Assembly: GCF_018437235.1 (NCBI RefSeq)
Contig: NZ_JAAMFJ010000003.1
Span: 20,032 to 84,031, forward strand
Reading direction: 5' to 3'
Length of the DNA: 64,000 nucleotides
From: Fructobacillus papyrifericola
GTDB taxonomy: Bacteria > Bacillota > Bacilli > Lactobacillales > Lactobacillaceae
The translations under genes and the position numbers were made by a program. The notes beneath the pieces were generated by a model, which was not told where the DNA came from, did no database searches, and saw only the letters and a program-made list of their open reading frames with translations. Shown piece after piece: positions 36,000 through 44,897 of this stretch. How positions within the stretch are numbered: the stretch's first letter is position 1; each line of letters begins with the position of its first letter.

Positions 36000-36623
36000 C
36001 TAAGCAAAGTAATGTTGATCTTGCTTTGAGATGTTGTTCTTTACGGTTGTTGAGTACCAGAATGGGACGTGAATCTTTCCGATGACGTGCTTCTTTGAAA
36101 CGAAACCGAAGTAACGGGAATCGTTTGAAACCGAACGGTGATCACCCAAAACGAAGTAGCTATCCTTTGGCACGACCGACTTGTTCTGGTCGCTCTTCTC
36201 CCAGAGGCCGGTTGAAGACAAAGTCTTCAATGACCAGGAAGAACCAAATGAGGAAGCCGTTCCGGCGTTTTGCTCTTCTGTACTAATGTAGGATTCGTCC
36301 ACCTTCTTATTATTGACGTAGAGGGTGCCGTCCTTGTATTCAACCGTGTCGCCGGCAACGGCAATCACACGCTTGACGTAGTCCTTGTTACCAGCCTTGA
36401 TGCGGGGGTCTTCTTGCCGGGCATCAAAGACGACGACATCCCCACGCTTCAAATTCTGTGTTTTTTGCACCACGACTTTTTGCTGGTCGAGCAGGTTGGG
36501 ATCCATCGAATCACCATTAATGGTCACCACGTTCACCCAGAAAGTCGTAATCGCCAGGTAGGCGAGAATGCCAATGGCAATCGGCACCACCCAGTTCCAA
36601 ATAAATAAGAATAGTTTCTTCAT
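36000..36623 (-). CDS. lepB: Signal peptidase I
   Basis: A 207-residue type I signal peptidase, anchored by one N-terminal helix (about 10-30). Catalytic Ser39 lies in INGDSMDPNL and the general base Lys84 in KDYVKRVIAVAGDTVEY; the GDHRSVSNDSR box (domain E) is near residue 165. It cleaves signal peptides of exported proteins such as the LysM hydrolase. GAGG precedes the ATG at 36623. Monocistronic. Confidence 0.95.
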   Translation of the reverse strand: MKKLFLFIWNWVVPIAIGILAYLAITTFWVNVVTINGDSMDPNLLDQQKVVVQKTQNLKRGDVVVFDARQEDPRIKAGNKDYVKRVIAVAGDTVEYKDGTLYVNNKKVDESYISTEEQNAGTASSFGSSWSLKTLSSTGLWEKSDQNKSVVPKDSYFVLGDHRSVSNDSRYFGFVSKKHVIGKIHVPFWYSTTVKNNISKQDQHYFA

Positions 36624-36714
36624 AGTCTTAACCTCAATCCCTAGCTTACTCGTCTAAACGCCTATGTCAAGCGTTCAAAACAAATGAGCCCTGGAAAAAT
36701 TACATTAGATTACC

Positions 36715-37059
36715 TTAGGAACGAACCGTGTTAATCCTTACCCGATAGGTAGCCCGATCACGAACGCCCGGCGTTTCAAAGGAGATGATGCCATGGGACT
36801 TGGTCAGATTGGTCAAGTCGGCATTTTGCAGGCGCGACCCAATCAAGTTCAGCGGGTTTGGCCCAGGATAAGTCTTGGTCCAATCAATTACCAAGTAATC
36901 CTCGTATGAAAAGCAAAGCACGCGGTAATCGAGCACGGCTTCCTCTTCTGATTCGGCATCGTCGTCGCCCCTTGCCCAAGTCTCATCATCTGCTCGATCA
37001 ATTGCTTGCAGTGACAGCCAGTATTCCTTGCGTCTCAGTTGTAGCTCTTCAATCTTCAT
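36715..37059 (-). CDS. Uncharacterised small acidic protein downstream of ribokinase
   Basis: I do not recognise this 114-residue soluble protein. It has an acidic middle segment (RGDDDAESEEEAV, about 30-42) and a WTKTYPGPNPLN segment; no membrane helix or known motif is visible. GGAGG four bases before the ATG at 37059 is a strong ribosome site, and it begins 15 nt after the ribokinase stop, so it is surely co-transcribed with rbsK. A role linked to ribose or nucleoside use is only a guess from position. Confidence 0.7.
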   Translation of the reverse strand: MKIEELQLRRKEYWLSLQAIDRADDETWARGDDDAESEEEAVLDYRVLCFSYEDYLVIDWTKTYPGPNPLNLIGSRLQNADLTNLTKSHGIISFETPGVRDRATYRVRINTVRS

Positions 37060-37074
37060 GAACCCTCCGACCGC

Positions 37075-38010
37075 TTAGTTTGTCTTTGGCAGTTGCGACA
37101 GCACCGCTTCTTCCTTTGGAATTGAAGGCAAGGCGCCGGCCGAGGCCACCGTGATGGAGGAGGCAGCCACCGCATAGCGAATGGCCCCTTCGATGTTATC
37201 AAAGGAAGGGGACAAGCGGGAGAGCAAGGCGCCGATGAAGGTGTCGCCCGCCGCGGTCGTGTCAATGGCCGTCGTCTTAATTGCCGACACCATCACTTCT
37301 TTGCCGTCCTTAGCCTTGTAAAAGGCCCCCTTGTCACCCAGAGTAATCAGCACGTGCTTGAGCCCCAGCCCAAAGAAAAAGTCGGCGTTGGCAATCAACG
37401 AAGCCCGGTCCGTTACCGGAATATCGGTAATCAAAGCCGCCTCGTGTTCATTTGGAATGATCAGGTCAGTTTGTTCCAATAGGGACGTTGGTAAGTCCTC
37501 CTGGTCCGGTACCGGTGCTGGATTCAAAACGGTGGTCACCCCAGCCTTCTTCGCTTCCTTAAAAGCCGTCAAGGCCGTCTCCAAGGAAATCTCCAGTTGG
37601 GTCAGGCAAAAGTCTGACCCTTGCAAGGCCGCCTGCTGATCCCAGATATCCTTGGCGGACAGGTCACCATTGGCCCCTTCATAGACGTAAATGATGTTAT
37701 CACCGGTCGCCTTTGACACCGTGATGTAGGCCTGCCCAGTCTGAAACTTTTCTGAGTGCAAGACATAGTCCAGGTTGAGGTTTTCTTCTTGAACTTGTGC
37801 ACCCAAGTCAAAGTCCCTGCCGACTTTGGTAATAAAGTTGGCCTTGGCTCCGGAACGGGCGATGGCAACGGCCTGGTTCAAGCCCTTGCCACCCATCACT
37901 TCTTCTTGGTGCTGTCCAATCGACAGCGTCTCTCCCGACTGTGCCAAACGGGGCACGCGGGTTACCCGGTCCAAGTTCGTTGAACCGACAATCGTTACTT
38001 GCTTTTTCAT
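37075..38010 (-). CDS. rbsK: Ribokinase (PfkB family)
   Basis: A 311-residue PfkB-family kinase making ribose 5-phosphate. Seen: the sugar-site GSTNLD and GGKGLNQAVAIARSGA, the NPAP segment and the anion-hole/catalytic motif DTTAAGDTFIGALL (catalytic Asp near 250). The ATG at 38010 is favoured by AAGGG six bases upstream. It is the first gene of a two-gene unit and diverges from rpiA, so both entry steps into the pentose phosphate pool sit back to back. Confidence 0.9.
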   Translation of the reverse strand: MKKQVTIVGSTNLDRVTRVPRLAQSGETLSIGQHQEEVMGGKGLNQAVAIARSGAKANFITKVGRDFDLGAQVQEENLNLDYVLHSEKFQTGQAYITVSKATGDNIIYVYEGANGDLSAKDIWDQQAALQGSDFCLTQLEISLETALTAFKEAKKAGVTTVLNPAPVPDQEDLPTSLLEQTDLIIPNEHEAALITDIPVTDRASLIANADFFFGLGLKHVLITLGDKGAFYKAKDGKEVMVSAIKTTAIDTTAAGDTFIGALLSRLSPSFDNIEGAIRYAVAASSITVASAGALPSIPKEEAVLSQLPKTN

Positions 38011-38120
38011 AGTCATCCCTTTTTCGTCTGACAACGTTTTTCTTCTCTCCCTATTTTACTAGAAAGTACCGACTTTGACAGTAAAAATGGTCAAAGTCGT
38101 CGAAGGACGGACCGTCCGTC

Positions 38121-38129
38121 TGCTATAAT
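38121..38129 (+). promoter_or_regulatory. Extended -10 element for rpiA
   Basis: TGCTATAAT, 37 nt upstream of the GTG start codon. Confidence 0.55.
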
Positions 38130-38166
38130 AGATGGTAGATTACGTGACTTTAATGGAGGATTTGCT

Positions 38167-38841
38167 GTGAATGACCATAAAGTAAAAGCTGCTCAAATGG
38201 CCGTTGACCTGATTCCGAACCAGGCCATCGTCGGCCTTGGATCCGGTTCGACCGCTTCCATTTTCATCGATTTGCTGGCCAAAAAGGCCCACGAGGAGAG
38301 CATGGACATTACCTGCGTGGCTACTTCGGGTCAAACGCAGCAGTTGGCCCTTGGCTTTGGCTTAAAAGTCGTCGACATCGACGCGGTTGACCGCATCGAC
38401 GTGACTGTGGACGGGGCCGATGAAGTCGACCCTAACCTAAACGGCATCAAGGGTGGCGGTGCTGCCCTACTCTTTGAGAAGATCGTGGCCATGAATTCCC
38501 AGAAAAACATCTGGGTGGTTGATTCTTCCAAGCGTCATCCACGGCTCGGTTCCTACAAATTACCCGTTGAGGTTGTCAAGTTTGGTGTCCATCACGTCTA
38601 CAACCACTTGAAGGAACTTGACCTAAAGCCCGTCTACCGCCAGCAAGAAGACGGCAACTACCTAACGACTGACTCCGGCAACTACATCATCGACATCGAT
38701 ATTTCCCGTGTCGATGACTTGGCCAAGTTAGCCAATGACTTGAAGGCCCTGACTGGCGTCGTCGAGCACGGCCTCTTCATTAACGTCTGCGACGTCCTGC
38801 TCGTCGGCAACACCGGTGAAGCGATTTACCGAAAAGGGTAA
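38167..38841 (+). CDS. rpiA: Ribose-5-phosphate isomerase A
   Basis: A 224-residue isomerase interconverting ribose 5-phosphate and ribulose 5-phosphate. Motifs: GLGSGSTA (23-30, phosphate loop), DGADEVDP (82-89, catalytic Asp) and KGGGAALLFEKI (95-106, with the catalytic Glu in the following helix). The start is GTG at 38167, five bases after GGAGG plus a short spacer. It links ribose salvage to xylulose 5-phosphate, the substrate of the phosphoketolase. Confidence 0.95.
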   Translation: MNDHKVKAAQMAVDLIPNQAIVGLGSGSTASIFIDLLAKKAHEESMDITCVATSGQTQQLALGFGLKVVDIDAVDRIDVTVDGADEVDPNLNGIKGGGAALLFEKIVAMNSQKNIWVVDSSKRHPRLGSYKLPVEVVKFGVHHVYNHLKELDLKPVYRQQEDGNYLTTDSGNYIIDIDISRVDDLAKLANDLKALTGVVEHGLFINVCDVLLVGNTGEAIYRKG

Positions 38842-38934
38842 GGGTTCAGTAAATTTTAAGCACTTCAACTGATGATAAAAATGATGTTATCATATGGATA
38901 CAGTATGAAGAATTAGCGTTTTCACTCTTATTCC

Positions 38935-38964
38935 AAACCACCACCAGCCAGCGGTGGTTTTTTT
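38935..38964 (+). terminator. Terminator downstream of rpiA
   Basis: AACCACC / GGTGGTT hairpin followed by eight T. It lies about 95 nt past the rpiA stop, after a promoter-like element, so it may end a separate small transcript. Confidence 0.7.
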
Positions 38965-38998
38965 TGATCGAATTACCGCTACCAACGCCCTTTCCTCC

Positions 38999-39027
38999 TT
39001 GAAAATCACCCTCGAGAAGCCTATCAT
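38999..39027 (+). promoter_or_regulatory. Promoter of the ThrE-family gene
   Basis: TTGAAA (38999-39004), 17-nt spacer, TATCAT (39022-39027), about 50 nt upstream of the ATG. Confidence 0.6.
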
Positions 39028-39076
39028 AAAGCTATATCCTTCTACTTTAGAAAGAAGAGGAATTGGGGTTTCAAGC

Positions 39077-40438
39077 ATGCATTCGACAACAACACAGTCG
39101 GCCTTAAACGACACGGCCCATCCTGAACGTTTGCACCAGCACATGGCGGTTCGCTGGGAAAAAGTCATCGAAAAGGAAGACCATCCTGCTCGAGAAGCGG
39201 CACTGCCAGTCCGAGCATCGATTGTTGGTCGTGTCGGCATTCAATTATTATCGACCGGAACCGGGGCCTGGCGCGTCCGCTCGGCCATGAACAAGGTGGC
39301 GCGCGCCCTAGAATTAACCATTTCGGCTGATATCGGTTTTACAGCCATCACCGTCACCTGCTTCGACGGGGCCGATTCCTTTACCGAGTCGCTTTCCTTA
39401 GCGGCGACCGGCGTGAACACACACAAAATGACCTTGATCGAAGACTTTGTCGAACAATTTGCCGTGAAGTACGCCGACCAAAAGCCACAAGTTGCTCACA
39501 AAGAACTGGATAAAATTCAAAAGCGCCCCGGTAACTACGGGCCCGTTCGCGCAGGCCTCGCAGCGGGTCTTGCCTGCTGCGGCTTTATCTTTTTACTCGG
39601 TGGTGGACCAGTCGAGATGCTCGGTTGTTTCATCGGTGCCTTTTTCGGACAATTCACGAGAAAACGTCTTGGACAAAAGCATTGGAACGCGGTTGCCACA
39701 ACGGTAATTGGCGTTGCCGCGGCCTGCCTGGCCTATGTGCTGACTTTCTTCTTGTTGCGGTCACTCTTTCCACTGTCTTCTGCTCACGAAGCCGGCTACA
39801 TCGGTGCCATGCTCTTCGTGATTCCAGGATTTCCCTTCATCACCTCCATCTTGGACTTGTCTAAAAACGATATGCGTTCCGGTCTGGAACGATTGGCCTT
39901 TGCTCTGATGATCATCTTCTCAGCAACCCTTGTCGGCTGGCTCTTGGCCATGCTCTTTGGGCTGCGGCCGCAGAACTTTTTGCCACAGGGACTGAGTTTG
40001 TATCCACTGATTGCCTGCCGCCTCTTGGCCTCCTTTGCCGGGGTCTTCGGCTTCTCCTTGATGTTTAACTCCAAGCTCAAAATGGCCGCGACGGCCGGTT
40101 TAATCGGAGCGGTGGCTAACACCACCCGACTCGAATTGGTTGACCTGTCCCAGCTACCACCCGCAGCCGCTGCCTTCATCGGCGCCTTGATCGCTGGTCT
40201 GGCCGCTTCTTACATCAACCGTTACACCGTCTTCCCACGCATTTCCTTGACGGTGCCGGCCATCGTCATCATGGTGCCCGGCCTTTACATCTACCGCGGT
40301 ATTTACAACCTTGGCCTGAACGCCATCGGGGTTGGTGCCACCTGGTTGATCAAGGCAGCCCTAATCATGATTTTCCTACCATTTGGCCTCTACGTGGCCC
40401 GCTTCATCATGGATAAGGATTGGCGCAAGGTGGATTAA
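39077..40438 (+). CDS. Threonine/serine exporter family protein (ThrE fused form)
   Basis: A 453-residue protein with both ThrE halves (DUF1212/YjjP-like plus DUF3815/YjjB-like) in one chain. A soluble N-terminal part (to about residue 160) holds the family's ISADIGFTAITVTCF region; about ten helices follow in two groups. Family members export threonine, serine or, in E. coli YjjPB, succinate. The ATG at 39077 has only a weak GGGG ribosome site; upstream frames run through the promoter. Confidence 0.85.
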   Translation: MHSTTTQSALNDTAHPERLHQHMAVRWEKVIEKEDHPAREAALPVRASIVGRVGIQLLSTGTGAWRVRSAMNKVARALELTISADIGFTAITVTCFDGADSFTESLSLAATGVNTHKMTLIEDFVEQFAVKYADQKPQVAHKELDKIQKRPGNYGPVRAGLAAGLACCGFIFLLGGGPVEMLGCFIGAFFGQFTRKRLGQKHWNAVATTVIGVAAACLAYVLTFFLLRSLFPLSSAHEAGYIGAMLFVIPGFPFITSILDLSKNDMRSGLERLAFALMIIFSATLVGWLLAMLFGLRPQNFLPQGLSLYPLIACRLLASFAGVFGFSLMFNSKLKMAATAGLIGAVANTTRLELVDLSQLPPAAAAFIGALIAGLAASYINRYTVFPRISLTVPAIVIMVPGLYIYRGIYNLGLNAIGVGATWLIKAALIMIFLPFGLYVARFIMDKDWRKVD

Positions 40439-40446
40439 GTATTCCA

Positions 40447-40493
40447 AAACAAAAGTCGTTCGAACGGAATTAACCGTTCGAACGACTTTTTTA
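40447..40493. terminator. Bidirectional terminator between ThrE-family and malolactic genes
   Basis: AAAAGTCGTTCGAACGG / CCGTTCGAACGACTTTT hairpin, 17 bp. Confidence 0.85.
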
Positions 40494-40507
40494 TTTAACC
40501 AAAGACA

Positions 40508-40541
40508 CAAAAAAAGAACCGCCGCAAGGCGATTCCTTTTT
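40508..40541 (-). terminator. Terminator after mle
   Basis: Imperfect AAAAAGgAATCGCC / GGCGgTTCtTTTTT hairpin 20 nt past the stop codon. Confidence 0.65.
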
Positions 40542-40560
40542 GTAAACGAAGAGCGAACTC

Positions 40561-42186
40561 TTAGTACTTAGGTTCCCACTTCAAAGCTTCGATAGCAGCC
40601 TTGACGTCAGAAATCTTTTCCTTCGTGATGCCTTGGTCAACGGCTGATTGTGCAACCGCGATGGCAACGTCTTCAGAGAACTTCGTCAACTGTGAAACTG
40701 GAGGCAAAACAGCAGCACCTGGCTTTGATGCATCAACCAAACCACCCAATGAGTGAGCAGCAGCTGAGATCATTTCGTCGTTCAAGACCGTAGCCGTTGA
40801 AGCGATCGTTCCGAGTCCAAGACCTGGGTAAACCAACGCGTTGTTAGCTTGTCCGATGTTGTACGTTACACCCTTGTATTCGATTGGGTCAACAGGGATA
40901 CCGTTGGCAACCAATGCCTTACCATCAGTCCATTCAAGCAAGTCCTTAGCCGTTGCTTCAACCAACTTCGTTGGGTTAGACAATGGGAAGATGATTGGGC
41001 GTTCTACGTGAGAAGCCATTTCTTGAACGATTTCCTTAGTGAAGGCACCAGGAACAGTTGAAGTACCAACCAAGATCGTTGGGTGGATTTCCTTAACAAC
41101 TGACATCAAGTCAGTCAATTGGTCGTTGTTAGCAAACTCTGAACGCTTGCGAGCAAATGGTGCTTGTTCTGGCGTCAAGTCGTCCATGTCGTCGAAGAGC
41201 AAACCTTGCTTGTCAACCAAGTAGATGTGTGACTTGGCTTCTTCTTCTGACAAACCTTCTTGCAACATTTCGTCGAAGATACGAGCAGCGATACCACATC
41301 CGGCTGATCCGGCACCAAATGACAAGTATGTCTGGTCTGACAACTTTTCACCAGTGATGTTCATGGCACCCAATGCAGCGGCCAACGTGATGATTCCAGT
41401 TCCTTGGATGTCATCGTTGAACGTCGTGATGTCGTTCTTGTACTTGTTCAAGATCTTAGCACCGTTTTGACGGGCAAAGTCTTCCCAGTGCAAGTACAAG
41501 TTAGGGAATGTCTTTTCAGCAGCTTGTACGAAGTCGTCAACAAACTTGTCGTACTTTTCGCCGCGAACACGTTCGTGACGGTTACCCAAGTAGTTAGGGT
41601 TTTCCAACAATTCCTTGTTGTTCGTTCCGTTGTCCAAGACAACTGGCAAAACGTCGGCTGGGTTAACACCTGCGGCTGCAGTATAAACCATCAACTTACC
41701 AACGGCGATGTCAACACCGTTGACACCCCAGTCACCAATACCCAAGATACCTTCGGCATCCGTTACAACGATCAACTTGATGTCGCGACCGTTAGCGGCG
41801 TTCTTCAAGCTCGTTTCGAAGTCTTCGTCGTTGTCGATTGAGAAGTAAACGGCGTTTTGTGGGTCAACGAACAAATCTGAGTAGTTTTCGATCGTGTCAG
41901 CGATAACTGGATCGTAAACGATTGGCATAAATTCAACCACGTGTTGTGAGAACATGTAGTAGAACAATGTGTGGTTCGTGTTAAAGATTTCCATCAAGAA
42001 CAAGCGCTTTTCCAAGTCAGAAGGCTTTGATTGGAATTGTGCGTAAGTTTGTGCTTCTTGTTCTTCCAGAGTTTGCACGCGTGGAGGCAAGAGCCCGGCT
42101 ACGCCGAGTTCCTTACGTTCTTCCATCGTGAACCCTGTCCCCTTGTTCAAGAAGGGGTTGTTCAAAATCTCGATTGGTGTCGTCAT
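40561..42186 (-). CDS. mleA: Malolactic enzyme (NAD- and Mn-dependent)
   Basis: A 541-residue member of the malic-enzyme family that decarboxylates L-malate directly to L-lactate. Seen: the first-third motif [21 protein letters not shown], the metal-site stretch [19 protein letters not shown]-binding [14 protein letters not shown], and IFPLSNPTK. Length and overall sequence fit malolactic rather than malic enzymes, but the split rests on overall likeness and on the divergent LysR regulator. AAGGAG precedes the ATG. No malate permease (mleP) follows; a terminator ends the unit. Confidence 0.9.
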   Translation of the reverse strand: MTTPIEILNNPFLNKGTGFTMEERKELGVAGLLPPRVQTLEEQEAQTYAQFQSKPSDLEKRLFLMEIFNTNHTLFYYMFSQHVVEFMPIVYDPVIADTIENYSDLFVDPQNAVYFSIDNDEDFETSLKNAANGRDIKLIVVTDAEGILGIGDWGVNGVDIAVGKLMVYTAAAGVNPADVLPVVLDNGTNNKELLENPNYLGNRHERVRGEKYDKFVDDFVQAAEKTFPNLYLHWEDFARQNGAKILNKYKNDITTFNDDIQGTGIITLAAALGAMNITGEKLSDQTYLSFGAGSAGCGIAARIFDEMLQEGLSEEEAKSHIYLVDKQGLLFDDMDDLTPEQAPFARKRSEFANNDQLTDLMSVVKEIHPTILVGTSTVPGAFTKEIVQEMASHVERPIIFPLSNPTKLVEATAKDLLEWTDGKALVANGIPVDPIEYKGVTYNIGQANNALVYPGLGLGTIASTATVLNDEMISAAAHSLGGLVDASKPGAAVLPPVSQLTKFSEDVAIAVAQSAVDQGITKEKISDVKAAIEALKWEPKY

Positions 42187-42244
42187 GTGAGATGAACTCC
42201 TTTTTCTGTCTACTTTAGGCCACCTTGACAGTGTGTTTTTATGC

Positions 42245-42288
42245 CTAAGTTATGGCCTTAGTTTACGCTTTTCAGGCCTTTTCGTCAA
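42245..42288 (-). promoter_or_regulatory. mleA promoter with LysR-type dyad
   Basis: TTGACG (42283-42288), 17-nt spacer, TAAACT (42260-42265) on the minus strand. The dyad CTAAG-N7-CTTAG (42245-42261) begins at the last bases of the -10 and covers the transcription start, a repressor-like position for the divergent LysR protein. Confidence 0.6.
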
Positions 42289-42350
42289 ATAGAATGACTC
42301 TCTTTTCCCGGACATTTTCCTTGATATGTCGCTTTTTCGCCCCTTTTTTC

Positions 42351-42359
42351 TGCTATACT
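42351..42359 (+). promoter_or_regulatory. Extended -10 element for the LysR gene
   Basis: TGCTATACT, 48 nt upstream of the start codon. Confidence 0.55.
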
Positions 42360-42407
42360 TTAAGTACTTTTTTCACTAGTGAACGGATTTCCCTTTGAAA
42401 GGATAAA

Positions 42408-43079
42408 ATGATGCGGATTCAAGACTTACAGTATTATCTAGCACTGGCCGAACTCGGTTCCTTTTCGAAGGTCTCCAAGCAATTTAAGGTTTCCCAGCCA
42501 ACCGTTTCATTGGCCATGCAACGCCTGGAAAAGGAATTGGGCACGGAATTAATCTGGCGTGATCCCGGCCACCAACAATTAGCCCTAACCCACCCTGGTC
42601 GAATCCTGCAGCAGCATGCCGAGCAGATGGTCAACCACTACTTCTTAGCCGAAGAAGAAATCAAGAAGGAGGCCGAGCAAAAACTGGTTCTGCTGCTCTC
42701 GGAATTGGCCGAACTCGCCTATTTCCCAGCCATTCAAGAACACCTTTCCGACCACTTCTTCACCCACTTACAGCAGCGCCAGGCCAGTACCGAAGAAGCC
42801 CTGCAAGCGCTAAAAGTCGGCCAGGCCGACGCCGCCATCCTCACCAGCTCCTTTCCTATAGAAGAAAAGCTTGTCGCAGAAGAAATTCCCCACCCAGATC
42901 TGCAGCTGTCAGAAGACAAAGTTCTCCCGGCCTTCCCGCTGACCTTTGTCTACCGAGAGGACCGGCTGCAAGGCCCCGACCTGACCCGTATCTTGGCCGA
43001 ATTAAAGGCGGCGATTGCCACTGCTTCGGCCCGCGACTTTACCCTTATAAGCAAAGGCAATAAGCCCTCCGGTGTTTGA
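42408..43079 (+). CDS. Short LysR-family regulator, likely regulator of mleA
   Basis: A 223-residue LysR-type regulator divergent from the malolactic gene, the position of mleR in other lactic acid bacteria. The helix-turn-helix is clear (YYLALAELGSFSKVSKQFKV, then SQPTVSLAMQRLEKELG, residues 9-45). Normal LysR proteins have about 290-300 residues; here the effector domain is some 70 residues short, and no frameshift is visible. It may therefore not sense malate in the usual way. AAAGG precedes the ATG. Confidence 0.82.
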   Translation: MMRIQDLQYYLALAELGSFSKVSKQFKVSQPTVSLAMQRLEKELGTELIWRDPGHQQLALTHPGRILQQHAEQMVNHYFLAEEEIKKEAEQKLVLLLSELAELAYFPAIQEHLSDHFFTHLQQRQASTEEALQALKVGQADAAILTSSFPIEEKLVAEEIPHPDLQLSEDKVLPAFPLTFVYREDRLQGPDLTRILAELKAAIATASARDFTLISKGNKPSGV

Positions 43080-43148
43080 CTATAAGTTTTTCGGTTCGCT
43101 ATGCTTAGCTCGTTGTTAAAAAACGCTTTTTGCGAAAGGAAATCCACC

Positions 43149-44048
43149 ATGAAAAAAACTGGTCTACTAATCGGGGGAATGTCCGTCATTCTCCTTGTGG
43201 TTTTTGTCATTGTACTCTGGCCAAAGTCGGCCCACAAAGATGACAGCAGCCATTCCGATGGCAAGCTAACCATCGTCGCCTCAACCAACGTATACGTCGA
43301 AGTCGCCAAAACGGTGGCCGGCGACAAGGCCAACGTTTCGGCCATCATCTCTAAGCAATCCGTCTCACCGGAAGACTACGAGCCCACCAACGATGTGGCT
43401 AAAAAAGTCGCCCACGCCAACATCGCCTTGGGCAACGGGCTTGGCTACGACGCCTGGTTGAACAAACTGTCCAAGTCATCCAAGTCGACCAAGCTCCTTT
43501 TGGCATCCGACATGCTCAACAAGGATAGCAAGGCCAACCCCCACCTCTGGAACGATCCGGACAACATGATCCAGGTTGCCCAGAAGTTGGCCGACGAATT
43601 GTCCAAGAAGGACCCGGACAACAAGGCTTACTACCAGCAAAATGCGCAAGCCTACCAAGAAAAGCTCAAGCCCGTCACGGACAAGGTAGCCGAACTGAAG
43701 GAAAAGACCCAAAACAAGAGCGTCTTTGAAACTGAGTCTGTCTACGAATACATGCTGAAGAATCTGGGGCTGAACATCGTCGGTGACGACTTTGCCGAAG
43801 CAGTGGCAGAAGACACCGACCCAACCCCTGCCGTGCTAAAGGAAGTCCAAAACGCCCTGAAGGCGCACAAGGTGGACTTCGTCGTCCAAAACACCCAAAC
43901 GACCGGTGGTGACGTCTCCAAGTTGGTCAAGTTGGCCAAGCAGGAGAGCATCCCCGTTGTCAACGTGACCGAAACCTCGCCAGACAAGACCTCCTATGTC
44001 GACTGGAAGCTGTCCGAATTGAATCAAATTGAAAAGGCCCTGTCCTAA
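43149..44048 (+). CDS. Orphan metal-ABC-type substrate-binding protein (TroA/ZnuA fold)
   Basis: A 299-residue protein of the cluster-9 metal-binding family, which serves Zn or Mn importers. Typical features: YVEVAKTVAGDKANV, the long central helix, NPHLWNDPDNM (His132), TESVYEY (Glu196) and SPDKTSYVDW (Asp279). The usual first metal ligand, His in DPHxYEP, is replaced by Glu75 in SPEDYEP. The N-terminal helix (about 5-25) has no cysteine, so there is no lipobox. No permease or ATPase lies beside it. The ATG at 43149 has AAAGGA upstream. Confidence 0.82.
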   Translation: MKKTGLLIGGMSVILLVVFVIVLWPKSAHKDDSSHSDGKLTIVASTNVYVEVAKTVAGDKANVSAIISKQSVSPEDYEPTNDVAKKVAHANIALGNGLGYDAWLNKLSKSSKSTKLLLASDMLNKDSKANPHLWNDPDNMIQVAQKLADELSKKDPDNKAYYQQNAQAYQEKLKPVTDKVAELKEKTQNKSVFETESVYEYMLKNLGLNIVGDDFAEAVAEDTDPTPAVLKEVQNALKAHKVDFVVQNTQTTGGDVSKLVKLAKQESIPVVNVTETSPDKTSYVDWKLSELNQIEKALS

Positions 44049-44058
44049 GGAGGGCATT

Positions 44059-44094
44059 TAAAAAGTCGCTTGCCAAGAAGGCAAGCGACTTTTC
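44059..44094. terminator. Bidirectional terminator between metal-binding and CPBP genes
   Basis: AAAGTCGCTTGCC / GGCAAGCGACTTT hairpin with A and T runs. Confidence 0.85.
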
Positions 44095-44096
44095 AT

Positions 44097-44861
44097 TTAA
44101 TCATTCTTTTGACGAATCCGCCGGGCCAGTTCTGGTTCGTGCTTCTTCCAGTAAAGGAAAAGCGCAATGACCAGAACAATCTTAAAATAAGAAAAGGCCA
44201 TGTTGGCATACAAGGACCAGTCCCCCATGGCACCGTTTGCCGTCAAGACAAAGTCATCGACAAAGTGCAGGCCCACGGCCGACCAGATGTTCCCAGTCTG
44301 CACGTAGATGGCCGAATAGGCCAAGCCAGCGACAAAGGCCAAAACGGATTGAACAATGACGTAGGACAGCGGCGCGTGGCTCAAGTTGGTAAAGTGCATC
44401 AGAGCGAAGGCCAGGTCCGCATACAAGATACCCTTAACCAGATTGTGCCGGCTATAGCCTGTCCGCAGCACGTAGGTCAAGAAGAGGCCCATCAAGACGG
44501 CCCGGGCGAAGAATTCTTCTGGGAAACCACCCATCAAGCCAGTTCCAAGCGATTCCAGCAGGTTGTCGGCCGACAGGAAGGGAATCACAACGGCCACCAT
44601 GAAGAGCCAGTAGGCGCCCTCCCACCAGGTGAAGCGGGGCTTCATGTAAATCTTTTGCTTGGTGACCAGAGCGTTGATGCCCAAGACGACCAGCAATTCA
44701 GTCATTTTCGAAATGAATTGCGCGGTGAATTGATCCAAACCGAATTGGTAGAAGGCCCAGTTAACGGCCTGGTAGACCAGCACGTGTTGGACCAGCAGGT
44801 CTAAGGCCAAAAAGCTAAGGGTCAGGATAGCCATTTTTTTAAAAGTCATCGTTTGTTGCAT
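44097..44861 (-). CDS. CPBP-family intramembrane metalloprotease
   Basis: A 254-residue membrane protein with about seven helices and the CPBP/Abi active-site motifs: FPEEFFARAVLMG (EExxxR, 115-120) and ALMHFTNL (His near 158). In lactic acid bacteria such proteins are linked with bacteriocin self-immunity or protein processing; no bacteriocin gene is nearby, so a general role is as likely. AAGGA precedes the ATG at 44861, and TGCTATACT (44898-44906) gives the promoter. Confidence 0.87.
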   Translation of the reverse strand: MQQTMTFKKMAILTLSFLALDLLVQHVLVYQAVNWAFYQFGLDQFTAQFISKMTELLVVLGINALVTKQKIYMKPRFTWWEGAYWLFMVAVVIPFLSADNLLESLGTGLMGGFPEEFFARAVLMGLFLTYVLRTGYSRHNLVKGILYADLAFALMHFTNLSHAPLSYVIVQSVLAFVAGLAYSAIYVQTGNIWSAVGLHFVDDFVLTANGAMGDWSLYANMAFSYFKIVLVIALFLYWKKHEPELARRIRQKND

Positions 44862-44897
44862 GGAATGCTTCCTTTTTTCGTATTTCTAACAGTTGGC

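Noticed and set aside
38954..39076. Longer start for the ThrE-family gene
   Set aside because: The upstream codons cover the rpiA-side terminator and the gene's own promoter.
44070..44804. Plus-strand open frame of 244 codons opposite the CPBP protease
   Set aside because: Antisense shadow of a gene with clear active-site motifs; it starts inside a terminator and has a Gln/His/Gly-rich, unstructured composition.
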